Part shown: piece by piece, positions 11,811-23,600 of the stretch
Numbering within the stretch: the stretch's first letter is position 1
Layout of the letters: each line of letters starts with the position of its first letter
Origin: Brachypterus glaber
Taxonomy: Eukaryota > Arthropoda > Insecta > Coleoptera > Kateretidae
Length of the DNA: 64,000 bases
NCBI GenBank assembly: GCA_958510825.1
Contig: OY294050.1
Span: 45,459,249 to 45,523,248 of the forward strand
Direction of reading: 5' to 3'
The notes under the pieces: model-generated
What the model was told of the DNA's origin: nothing
What the model saw: only the letters and a program-made list of their open reading frames with translations
Database searches by the model: none
Translations under genes and position numbers: made by a program

Positions 11811-12002
11811 AGCTGCGAGGAGAATATTAATTGACTATAAAAAAAAGCCGTGAAGATATGTAATGCTACGCATTCCATTATATACTATTCACAGTAAATG
11901 GTATATTGCATTAAAAAACAAAAATTACAAATTAAAAAAAAAACAATTTTTTTTAAATAACTAAAACAAAATATACCTAGGGGGCAAACTTTAAAAAAAG
12001 TC

Positions 12003-12738
12003 TAAAATACACTGCCCAGTAAAAGATCTTTCCCATTTTTCACCTCGGCGCGTGAAATGGATTGTTTATTATGATATTCACTTTCAGTAACCTTAAAAAG
12101 TCCAATATACCAATTTTAACGAAAACTACTCCTTGCCCCTAGGGGGTGGATTTAGAAAAAATGTATTTAAGATTCAGTTTTAGCACCCTTAAAACCCTCA
12201 ATATATAACTTTTCAAGAAAACTACCCCCTGCCCCTCAGGGGGTGGAGTTAGAATTTTTTTATTGTCAGATTCACTTTCAGCAACCTCAAAAAACCCAAT
12301 ATACTAATTTTAACGAAAACTACCCCCCGCCCCTCAGGGGGCGAAATTAGAAAAATTTTATTGTCAGAATCAGATTCGTAGACCCCAAAAACCATATAAC
12401 AACTTTTACGAAAATAATAAAAGTATTTAAAAATATTTACCCCCTCACCTCTTCGGGGGTGGAGTTAGAAAAATTTTATTATCAGATTCAATTTCATAAA
12501 AAAAAATGTATTTTTCCCCATTTGCCCCCCTTGCCGCACCCCAATGTTCACCAAAAACAATCCCGAGCGAGAACTTTTGGTAAGATACCTGTATGCCAAA
12601 TTTCAAGTTTCTAGCTTAAAGCGTTCTTAAGTTATCGTGTTGACAATATTTCCCGGATATACCGACCGATCGACAGACCGACAATTTTTTTTTGCTCGAT
12701 ATTGATTTATATCGATATAAAAAGTCATAAAACGGAAA
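12003..12738 (-). repeat. Minisatellite-bearing interspersed element, copy 2
   Basis: Reverse orientation of the element at 20-790. About five degenerate units with CCCCTCAGGGGG-like blocks, ending at TTTATATCGATATAA. Confidence 0.8.
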
Positions 12739-14254
12739 AATAAGCAAAAAAAAAATTTGAAAATTTTTGTATGAATACAAGGGTTTCCCGAAATTTTGTA
12801 AATATTTAAAATGGGAAAGCAAAAATTAAAAGTAAAGTACGATATCGTACTTTTTGATATCAAAGTTATTTTATAAAAACTTCCAACAAAAAAAAGTATA
12901 TAGAAGAAAAGGTGCTATCAACGTCAATTTTTCAGGAATTTTATTAAAAAAAAGTAAATTGTAGTCATACTTATAATTGAAAAAATAAAAAAAAAATCCA
13001 TTTAAAAACAGAAAAGTTGCGAAATGACCAAAATAAATGAGTTCAAATGTAACGTCATTTGGGCAGGAATGCCCCTTATGTACTTTTTAAAGTAAAACTC
13101 GAGTGTGGTACACGTGTATATGATAATTAATTAATTAATTAATAATTAATTAATATTAAAGATGTAGCAACAATGCCAACTATAATTGGCATGGTTTCTA
13201 CATCTTTAATAAAATATTTTCAAAAATTTAATTTGACCTTTGAAAATAGCAACATAGATGAAAACAGGGCCGGCCTTAGTATGCCAGCGCCTTGATGTAA
13301 GTCTTTGCAATTTCGCCCCCTATCCGTAAATAATATATAATTATTAAAAACATTTTGGGTAGAACGAGGGCGCCCTTAGGCCACCTACCTGGTGGTGCCC
13401 TCGGGCGGGATTAACATTACCCCCCTCCCAACATTATCTATAATATAAAAATAAACTGTGTATGTTCAACTCGTCAAATGTAGGAAGAGACTTGGAAATG
13501 TAAAGGACTGCGTACAAGAAAAAAAGAGAAAGTACTATCTTTCTTCCTCCGAGTACCGTGTATTGTGTTTAAAGAGACTCAAATGGGCCTAAAAAACGAA
13601 AAATAATTAAAAAAAAAATAAAAATAAATAAAAAAAAAACTTTTTGGTTTCTACTTTTTTTCTAAATTTTTCCTGAAAATTTCAAGTCGATCCGATAATC
13701 ATGACATCGGACAGACGGGCAGACGGACATTAAAAAAAAAAGTTGATTATTTTTTTATGAAACAAATTTATATCCAAGAATTTGTTGTCTAGGACGATTT
13801 TTGATTTTTTTTTTTTGAAAATTCGAAACTACCGTATATTATTCTAGCGCAGGCGCTGTGAATAATATGATACACAAAAGGAACCTACAAATTAGACATT
13901 ATTTTTGGCTAAAATTGTCATACTCATATGATGCGTTTAAAGGACACACCTCAAAATCAAGGAAAATTGAAACACCTAGGGCATTTTGAAATGGACTGGG
14001 CGATATGCATCAATAACATAGAATATTGTTTTAATTATAATAAATGTTAATTAATTATAATTATTGCTTTACATATTCGTAAAATATGTTTAACTATTTC
14101 TTGTAAACAGAAGGAATTTTTCAAGGAATTTTTACTGCGTAGTCAATGTACCGGGTGTCTCAGATTTCTGTCAAAGTAAGATATTACTTGTTTGTTAACT
14201 ATTTTTAAAAACTTTTAGTAAGTATTCTTACAGGTGCACTTTTGGAATATATTT
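12706..14254. repeat. 1.5-kb duplication, copy A
   Basis: Nearly identical to 14492-16032, with only scattered substitutions and small indels. It contains a TTAATTAA-rich tract, a 56-bp hairpin at 13155-13210 (arms ATTAAAGATGTAG / CTACATCTTTAAT plus an inner AATGCCAACT...AATTGGCATT stem), and a CAGGGCCGGCCTTAG block at about 13265. No ORF of interest. Confidence 0.9.
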
Positions 14255-14491
14255 TTTCTACGACTGCTTTAAAATGTAAGCAAATACACACACTTTTCAA
14301 ACACAGAATAAATCCATTCTTGCTCTAGATACGGTATGAATATTCCGTATCAAGTGTTAGAATGAGCACATGTAGTGCCATCTGTTGTTTATAAAATTAA
14401 AGAAAACTGTAGCAAAATTAGAAAAAATATATTTATTTTACCATGAAATATTGAATAATTTAATGTAATTTAAAGTTTTGCGTTTATAAAG
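14255..14491. mobile_element. Truncated copy of the TTTTCTACGACTGCTTT element between duplicates
   Basis: The left part of the element seen more fully at 20711-21425 (inverted) and 50985-51715. It is cut off exactly where duplication copy B begins. Confidence 0.75.
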
Positions 14492-16032
14492 TTTATATCG
14501 ATATAAAACGTCATAAAACGGAAAAATAAGCAAAAAAAAAATTTGAAAATTTTTGTATGAATACAAGGGTTTCCCGAAGTTTTGTAAATATTTAAAATGG
14601 GAAAGCAAAAATTAAAAGTAAAGTACGATATCGTACTTTTGATATCAAAGTTATTTTATAAAAACTTCCAACAAAAAAAAAGTATATAGAAGAAAAGGTG
14701 CTATCAACTTCAATTTTTCAGGAATTTTATTAAAAAAAAGTAAATTGTAGTCATACTTATAATTGAAAAAATAAAAAAAAAATCCATTTAAAAACAGAAA
14801 AGTTGCGAAATGACCAAAATAAATGAGTTCAAATGTAACGTCATTTGGGCAGGAATGCCCCTTATGTACTAGTAAAAGTCGAGTGTGGTACACGTGTATG
14901 TGATAATTAATTAATTAATAAATAATTAATTAATATTAAAGATGTAGCAACAATGCCAACTATAATTGGCATGGTTTCTACATCTTTAATAAAATATTTT
15001 CAAAAATTTAATTTGACCTTTGAAAATAGCAACATAGATGAAAACAGGGCCGGCCTTAGTATGCCAGCGCCTTGATGTAAGTCTTTGCAATTTCGCCCCC
15101 TATCCGTAAATAATATATAATTATTAAAAACATTTTGGGTAGAACGAGGGCGCCCTTAGGCCACCTACCTGGTGGTGCCCTCGGGCGGGATTAACATTAC
15201 CCCCCTCCCAACATTATCTATAATATAAAAATAAACTGTGTATGTTCAACTCGTCAAATGTAGGAAGAGACTTGGAAATGTAAAGGACTGCGTACAAGAA
15301 AGAAAGAGAAAGTACTATCTTTCTTCCTCCGAGTACCGTGTATTGTGTTTAAAGAGACTCAAATGGGCCTAAAAAACGAAAAATAATTAAAAAAAAAATA
15401 AAAATAAATAAAAAAAAAACTTTTTGGTTTCTACTTTTTTTCTAAATTTTTCCTGAAAATTTCAAGTCTATCCGATAATCATGACATCGGACAGACGGGC
15501 AGACGGACATTAAAAAAAAAGTTGATTATTTTTTTATGAAACAAATTTATATCCAAGAATTTTTTGTCTAGGACGATTTTTGATTTTTGTTTTGAAAATT
15601 CGAAACTACCGTATATTATTCTAGCGCAGGCGCTGTGAATAATATGATACACAAAAGGAACCTACAAATTAGACATTATTTTTGGCTAAAATTGTCATAC
15701 TCATATGATGCGTTTAAAGGACACACCTGAAAATCAAGGAAAATTGAAACACCTAGGGCATTTTGAAATGGACTGGGCGATATGCATCAATAACATAGAT
15801 TATTGTTTTAATTATAATAAATGTTAATTAATTATAATTATTGCTTTACATATTCGTAAAATATGTTTATCTATTTCTTGTAAACAGAAGGATTTTTTCA
15901 AGGAATTTTTACTGCGTAGTCAATGTACCGGGTGTCCCAGCTTTCTGTCAAAGTAAGATATTACTTGTTTGTTAACTATTTTTAAAAAGTTTTAGTAAGT
16001 ATTCTTACAGGTGCACCTTTGGAATATATTTT
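14492..16032. repeat. 1.5-kb duplication, copy B
   Basis: Second copy of 12706-14254, with the same hairpin at 14935-14990. Few differences from copy A, so the duplication looks recent relative to the other repeats here. Confidence 0.9.
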
Positions 16033-16900
16033 CAAAACTACAGGGTGTGCTAGTAAAATGGACAATGCACAACATTTGTTTTTTTTTTTAAATTGGTACA
16101 CCCTGTATATTTTATAATTTTTAAATACTTCATATTCCAAATCTTTTAATATCTAACAAGATACTTTAGAGTTATGATTTTAAAGATTTGGGTTAATTTT
16201 AAGGAAGTCCTCTAAAAATAAAGTTATCTCAAAAAAATATACAGGATGTCTCAGAATCCAATAACCAGTTTTGGAGATATTTGCAAAAAACATTTTTTTT
16301 TATTATGTATTAAAATATACAGGGTTTTCTATTAACTGTTAGTTTTTCTAACCAGAATTTTTGCCACTTTTTAACTGACTTCCAAAAAGGAGGAGGTTAT
16401 CAATTCGACGTGTGACTTTGTTTTTTTTTATGTTTGTTCCCGCATAACTTTGGAACGGATGAATGGAATTTGATGAAACTTTTTGCAACTTAAAGAGGAC
16501 ATTCATAAGGTGGTCCCGTTTCAATTTGACGCTCGGATAATGCCGGGTAAGCCGGATAATTAAGATAAATCTAATCATTTAAACGCAGTTTTAATTAAAA
16601 ATGGCTTAATTTGGTTTTACTACCAACCAAATTTTTAGATGAATATCCGATAACTCGGATAAGTCGGATAACTTGATTAAGGGGTTACTCAAATATTACG
16701 GCACACTGAAAAAATTTTAAATGCCGCTAAACTTGATTCTCTGGACCTGTTATATTAAAATACAAAGAGAAAATAATATATTTTGTGATTTTACCATAAG
16801 GCGTTATTTGATTATTACTTAACGCTTAAAGATTAACAAGATTTTCTTTAGTATTTCGTTTAAAATAAGGTTGGTTGGACTCTTGGGCGCTGAAATAAAA
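16033..16900. other. Repeat fragments with ACAGGGTGT ends, no gene
   Basis: Short fragments bounded by ACAGGGTGTGC / GTACACCCTGTATA (16042-16110) and ACAGGATGTCTCAGAATCC (16240) resemble mariner-type MITE ends. A CCGGATAA-containing block follows. No ORF is supported. Confidence 0.5.
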
Positions 16901-16979
16901 ATATTACTTTTATTTATCTTTAAGATAAATAATTTAATTAATTTATATTAATTAACTAATTAATTAATTATTAAATTAA

Positions 16980-17340
16980 TTTAATTAATTTAGGGAATGG
17001 TGAAATTGGCACCGACTTAAGTATTTTTTAAATGACGTCACCAGCTTGCCGAGATGGAAGGACAACTATAATTTAGCTTACATGACGTTACAAATCTACA
17101 AGTTCTGTGCCTCTAAAAAGTAAAAAATTAAAACTTTTTATACAAAAAATTTAATTGACTTCTATGTCTCTAAAAAGTAAAAAATAAAAAATACTTAAGT
17201 CGGTGACAATTTTACAGCAAACAATAATAAAATAATAAAAAAATAATTGCTAGTAATTAATTTAGGGAATGGTGAAATTGGCACCGACTTAAGTATTTTT
17301 TATTTTTTACATTTTAGAGACACAGAAGTCGGTTCATTTT
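16980..17340. repeat. Direct and inverted copies of a CACCGACTTAAGTATTTTT block
   Basis: GGGAATGGTGAAATTGGCAC followed by CGACTTAAG occurs at about 16992 and again at 17265, with an inverted AATACTTAAGTCGGTG at 17189. Flanked by TTAATTAA tracts. Confidence 0.75.
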
Positions 17341-18890
17341 TTTTTAACAAAAAGTTTTTATTTTAATTTCTATCCCATACTGAGTCGTATCTTTTTTTTT
17401 ATTATTTAATTCAGAAACAAAAATATATAGGGGGCGCCGCTAAGAAAAATATAAAAAGGTTAATAAAAATAAATAATGCATGGTGCTGATGAGAACAACA
17501 TTTATTCATTGAATCAAGTAATCTTAAATATATTGGTTATATTGGTTACGTTAAAATAGTTTAAATTATAATTATTATTATATTCTTTAAACCAATTAAC
17601 ATTTTTAAATGCTTCAAGTGGTACAATGTACAAAGGAATAGCCTCAGTAATAATTACATATCTTAAGTTAACACCAAGTTTTTGTGCAAAAAGGTGCTAT
17701 GTTTTATCCACAATATTGGTGCGAAAAAGTGTGCTGCATTTTTTTTAACTATGTAGATTTAACTTAGAACTAGTTCTAACTTTAAGATACATATGTTTTT
17801 CACAAAGCTTCCAGTTCTTTAACCGGCTTTAACTGAAAAAAGGGTTAAAATCGAACAAAAAAATAGGTTAAAAAGGGTTAAAGTCGAAAAAAAAATTAAT
17901 AGGTTATGTCCATTTTTATAGTAAATAGCTATTTTGGCAACCCTTTTTTAATGCATTAAATAGTATTTTTTCTTCTCCTTCCAAAATTTTGATTTGTAAG
18001 GTGAAAAAATTTGTTAAAATTCTTCTTAAAATTGCCGGGACCAATATTTCTTAAAACTAGCTTTGATAGTAACATTCATAAATACAAAAAAATCTGATAG
18101 AAAAAAATTCTTTCGTTTTTCTCAAGAGAATCTTTTTTATGGATTTTGAAAATATTCTTGATGCAGAAGAATATTTTTGTATGTACAAGAGTTACATTAT
18201 AAGGTATAATTATACAGTACGGTCCAAAAGTAATTGTTACAGCTTTTAAAAAAATATTTTTGAATTTTTCACAATAATGTGTTTACTCTGGATGATAACT
18301 TATGTATCGTACTGTACATTTTTACACAGTAACAGACACAATGTATCATTTTTAAAAATATAAGGATGTTAAAGTGTAAAATTTTCAAAATAAATATTTT
18401 TTTTTAACATTCTTCAAACAGGCTGATTTTTATTATCAATTTTACATTTTTTGAAAAAGAAAGACGACATTTTTAATTTTAACTCGCCTTTTTATTACTT
18501 CAATTTAAAGTGTTTTTTTTTTTTGTGTTTTATTCCTTTTTTTTTTAATAATTATTTTTGTCTGTTAGTGTATATTTTTTGGTAGTGTACCAAGAACCAG
18601 ATTTTCCAAAAATCCATCATTTATAATAACAACATTTTTAAAATTATTAAAAAGTAAAAAGTACACTTCTTAAACATTTGGCTGATATGTTTTTACATAA
18701 TAATGTTAAAACGGTTAACTTATCCAGGAGTTTTTTAATAAACAAAAAAAATCATGTACAAATTATAGATAATTTTTTTTTGAATAAAATTATTTTAATT
18801 TTGGTCTTGTTTTACACAGATTTTTAAGGAGAATCATCAAAAATATAAACTTAATTTTATATAAATTTAAGTTTAAGTTTAGTATAAATT
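17341..18890. other. AT-rich intergenic stretch
   Basis: No ORF, RNA gene or repeat boundary that I can defend. Homopolymer-rich. Confidence 0.5.
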
Positions 18891-18892
18891 TA

Positions 18893-20172
18893 TACTAGGT
18901 GCTTCTTAAAATGCGAAAATTAAATGTTAACGGGCTACCTCCTCATTTTATTTTCTTCTAAAAAAAAATGCTTTAGACCAAATGTTGCCAAAATCGAACA
19001 ATTCCTAGATGTGGCTACCAGCAAAAAAAGCATTTTTTTGTAAAATGCATATATTTAAAAAAAAATTATTTGAAACACATATTATAAATGGATAAATTTG
19101 GTTTTAAAATAATCTAGGTTAGTTGCTTAATAAAATTCATGGTCATAGGTGGCATGGGGAGTCACGTATCCCACCCCCTAGGCATCAAAATATCAACTTT
19201 TTTAACAAATTTACAAAATTTCCACTTCCCTTACAAGATTTCACTTATAAATCTTAGGTTGATCTCCTTCAAATAAATTTTTTTCACTGCTCTCCACGTA
19301 TAAAAAATATTATAAAAAAATTATATTAACACAACTTTTTGACATTTAAGGCGCGAAAATTCGTCAAAAATTGTCAATATTTACCAACTTTTTATTAATT
19401 CCCCCCGACCACTTTGTCTCCTAAAAATAATAAAAAAAATAAAAGATTGTTGATGCAGCATTGTATACGCGGTCCAAATTTCAGGTTAATATATTAACGC
19501 GTTCAAAAGTTATAAGGAATAAGGTAACTTTTAACACGAATTTCCGCGATGTAAATGTCAAAAAATTGTGTTAAGAGTTACCATATTCCATATAACTTTT
19601 GAACGCGTTAATATATTAACTTGAAATTTAGACCACGTATACAATACTGCATCAATAATATTTTTTATATTATTATTTTAAAGCTAGGGGACAAATTATT
19701 AAGAAGTGGATAAATATTGATAATTTTTGACGAATTTTCGCGCTGTAAATGTCAAATTTCAACTAGATATAGGTGGGGAGCAATGGAAAAAATATATTTA
19801 AAGGAGACCAAACTAATATTGATTAGTGAAATCTTATAAGGAAAGTGGAAAATTTTCTAAAAATTTATTTTTTTTGATATTTCGATGCCTAGGGGGTGGG
19901 TCACGTGACCCCCGTGCCACATATGACTACGCCTTTTATTAAGCAACTAACCTAGATTATTTTAAACCCAAATTTATCCATTTATAATATATGTTTCCAA
20001 TATTTTTTGGAAAAATATATGCATTTTACAAGAAAATGCATTTTTTGCTGGTAGCGACATCTAGGAATTGTTCGATTTTGACAAAATTTGTTCTGAAGCA
20101 TTTTTTATAGGGAAAATTAAAATGAGGGGGGTAGCCCGTTTACATTTCAAATTTTCGCATTTTAAGAAGCAC
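18893..20172. mobile_element. Long fold-back element downstream of 7B2
   Basis: Two arms of roughly 600 bp (about 18893-19490 and 19570-20172) are inverted copies. The ends are TAGGTGCTTCTTAAAATGCG and CGCATTTTAAGAAGCACCCT. Both arms carry a CCCCCTAGGCATCAAAATATC-like block. No transposase, so this is non-autonomous. Confidence 0.88.
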
Positions 20173-20578
20173 CCTACTTTTTACACGAAATTATTTAATT
20201 TAACTATAATTATATATATTTTCCTCAAGAATGGTTTTGGGTAAACAACTAATTTTTTATATATATTTTTATATTAATAACTCTTAATTCTAAAATCGAA
20301 TAAACGTTTTAATACATTTAAGTAATAATATTCCTAAAAACTATTTATTTTTTTCATTTTTCCATAGCTTTTTTGTCAAGTTATTTTTTTTTAATTTACA
20401 TCTATAAAATATACCTATACATGTGTATACCTTTTTAATTGAGATATTTTAAAAACTCGCTTTATTTTTACTATGAAGATTAAAACAAATCAATTTAAAA
20501 AATAAACAGGTTATTTATTTGTTTAATTTTTTTATTTTTAAATGTAATTTAAAAAAATAATACTTTTATACTGTTTTT

Positions 20579-20680
20579 TTAATTTTCGTACAGCGATGTA
20601 CGCAGATTTCCCTTTTTGGCTGCAACAGGTAATTTTTCTCCGTGTAGATAAGGGTTCTGAGACTGATATGTGGGGCCCAA
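20579..20680 (-). CDS. 7B2: 7B2 coding exon 5 (CT inhibitory peptide) and stop
   Basis: Acceptor TATCTTTTTTCAG/TTGGGC. 33 codons, then TAA at 20579-20581. Contains NPYLHGEKLPVAAKKGN. The family resemblance confirms the gene end. Open frame upstream of 20680 is repeat, not protein. AATAAA signals on the minus strand lie at 20531-20536 and 20514-20519. Confidence 0.93.
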   Translation of the reverse strand: MGPTYQSQNPYLHGEKLPVAAKKGNLRTSLYEN

Positions 20681-23600
20681 CTGAAAAAAGATACGTTGAA
20701 TTAGTTTATATATAATATTTTCTATAACTAGTATGGAATAGACAATATTCCGCGCGAGCGGAAAGTTTGTCATACTAGCCGGCAGGCGAGTATGACGGTC
20801 CCGCGAGCGCGGAAGGACTATTCCATACGTGTTGTAGACTATACTTTTTCTTCGACTGCAAATATGAAACAATTAAACTGCGAACAAGGTTAAAACAATA
20901 TTTTTTTTGTGACTCGACGTTGTAAATGCAACAAAACACATATTTTTAAATAAAGCAATTAATGTTATTTAATAATTTTATCAAATCAGTACTTAAAAAA
21001 GATTTTTATTTTATTTTAGCACATACATATTTACAAATTATAATGCAAAAATTGAAGGTTATGTCAGATTGTTGTGACGGATATCAGGTTTAAATATTTC
21101 ACAATAGATGGAGCAGTTTTAATTTTTTGAACTAAATTGATAAAAAACTGGTTAAATATTAAGAAAAACTAATAAACTTTATGTAATTTTAAAGCAAAAC
21201 TTTAAATTGCATTAAATTATTCAATATTTCATGGTAAAACATATAAATTTTTGCTAATTTTGCTGAATTTTCTTAACTTTTATAAACAAGAGATGGCACT
21301 ACATGTGCTCATTCTAACACTTGATATGGAATATTCATACCGTATCTAGAGCTAGAATGGATTCATTCTGTGTTTGAAAATTGTGTGTATTTGCTTACAT
21401 TCTAAAGCAGTCGTAGAAAAAAATTGTATTGTCAACCGAGTTAAGTACCAAATTTTAGCTTTCTAAGTGTATTCTAAGTGGTTAAAAAGGAGAGAGGGTT
21501 AGTTAACTTAGCCTTATACGCGTATGGGGGGTGATGGGGAGACGAGGGGGGATGTAAAATTTATTGTAAAATTTATTTATCACTAAATGAAATTAAGAGG
21601 AAGTAACATTTTGTGCCACCAAAAACATTACTTTTTAAAAGGCTATTACTCCTTTAATATTAAATTTAGGTGTTTTGGTGAAGAATACTTTTTTGCTCAG
21701 TTTTAAATGAAGAATCACCGTGCAGCATTGAAATTTTATTGATGCTTTTTTTTGTTCCCCATTCAATAGGTCTTATTCGAAGGGCCGTAGCTCCCATTTA
21801 CGGACCAACCTTTGTAGAAACTTTTTTTTATATATTTTTGGAGTTTAGAATCACCTTTTAAATTTTGGCATGGCAGTTACTGATCACCGTATAAAAAATA
21901 TCAAAAAGTAATACCGACTATTAAATAATGAATAAACTAGATGAAACGTTGCAAGCACCCTGTCAAATCATCAGCACTATTGTTCACTAGAGCCATCTAG
22001 TTTTCAAATTTCAAACTAGGTGTTTTGTTTGATTTTTAATTCTGTATCTTTAAAACATTATATTCTAGCAAAAAACTGTATATAACATTTTTTTTATAGT
22101 GTTTAAAAAGAGCTTTTAGTTAAAATATAATTTTTTGAAATCGGTTTATAAATATGTGAGATATGCTAAAAAAACTTTTTACTGCTTTAAACGCCAATAT
22201 CTCGAAAACAATGCGTTTTAGGAAAAAGTTGTTTATAACATTTTTTGACCAATTTAAAATGATCTTTTATATAAGTGCTAAATTAACCAAATACAATAAT
22301 AATTGCCTTAATTATAAACAAAAAACGCTAAAAATAGGAGTTTTACCCTATTTTTACCCCCTTACCCCCAATCGTTTACCCCCAAAATCTAATCAGCTCT
22401 TCGGAATACGATAAGAAACAATATGCAAAAAACCGCAAGTCGATATCTCGTGTAGAAATGGAGTTAGAGAGTTTTCACCCAGACAGACAGACAGACGGAC
22501 GCAAAAATTTGTTTTACTGATTTCGACTCAGAATGATCTAAAACGTCGAGAAATGTGAAAAAAACGTGGTCAAAGATTTTGACTTTTCGGTAAAGATTTC
22601 AATACATCGGCACTCTTAGTAGCACTAAGTGCCGATGTAATACATTGTGAATGTTATCCGAAATTAGGCGACTCTCCTCTATAATTACCGGCAATGTCTT
22701 GATGGTATCCGCAAACAAGCGGTCGATCTCCATGGGGTCCATTCCGTCGAAGGAGTCGTCCATGGCGGACGACATCCTGGGGCAGTCGAACATGTGCTCG
22801 GTGTCGCACATACAATCCTGGGAGGCTTGGTACCGCCTGCTGAACGAGGCCGTGTTCTCGAAGTGTTCCAGACAACCTTGTTCTCCTAAGCAAACAAAAA
22901 CAAAAAATCTGAAACAGACCCTTTCTAGACCGGTCGCAAAATCAGAATAATTTTTGTCTCTGTTGGAAAATTATTTTCCTGAAAATTTCGAGTCAGTTGG
23001 ATAATTAGTTCGTGAGTTACGCAAAAAACGTGACATCGGACGAACAAACGGACGGACAGACGGATATTTTCAAAGTTACTTATTTTTTAATGAAACACAT
23101 TTGGATTTAATATTTTTTTTATCTTGGACGCCCTGGTAGAAAAGTACATAAATCTAACTTACCATAACATTAGATTAGTGACATTTTTATGTTTAGTCTT
23201 AAACCGATATACAAAAACGTTATAAAATATATAAATATAACCTTAAAAACTAACGTTTGACAAAAACATTATAAAATACATAAATCTAACGTTAGTTTCC
23301 TAACTAAATTCTAACTATTTTCTAACCTTATTCACACTTTAAATATTTTTTAAATTTTCATTATTAATACGTAAGCTATAGTAGAAAATACTCATTTCAG
23401 ACAGGTATGTTCTTAGGTTTAATAATTATTTATTATTTCTATAATAAGTTAAAAAAAATATCCCCAAAGTCAAAATTATAGTAGGTCTGGCAAAGCTGTA
23501 CTATAATTAAAAACATATTTTAAGATTCTGAATGTATAAATAAATATTAACTAACTAAATATCAAGTTTTCCTGAGAGGTAAACTTAATTATCGAAGTAT

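Noticed and set aside
20579..20872. 97-codon open frame ending in the 7B2 C-terminus
   Set aside because: Only the last 33 codons after the acceptor at 20680 match 7B2; the upstream codons lie in intron and repeat sequence.
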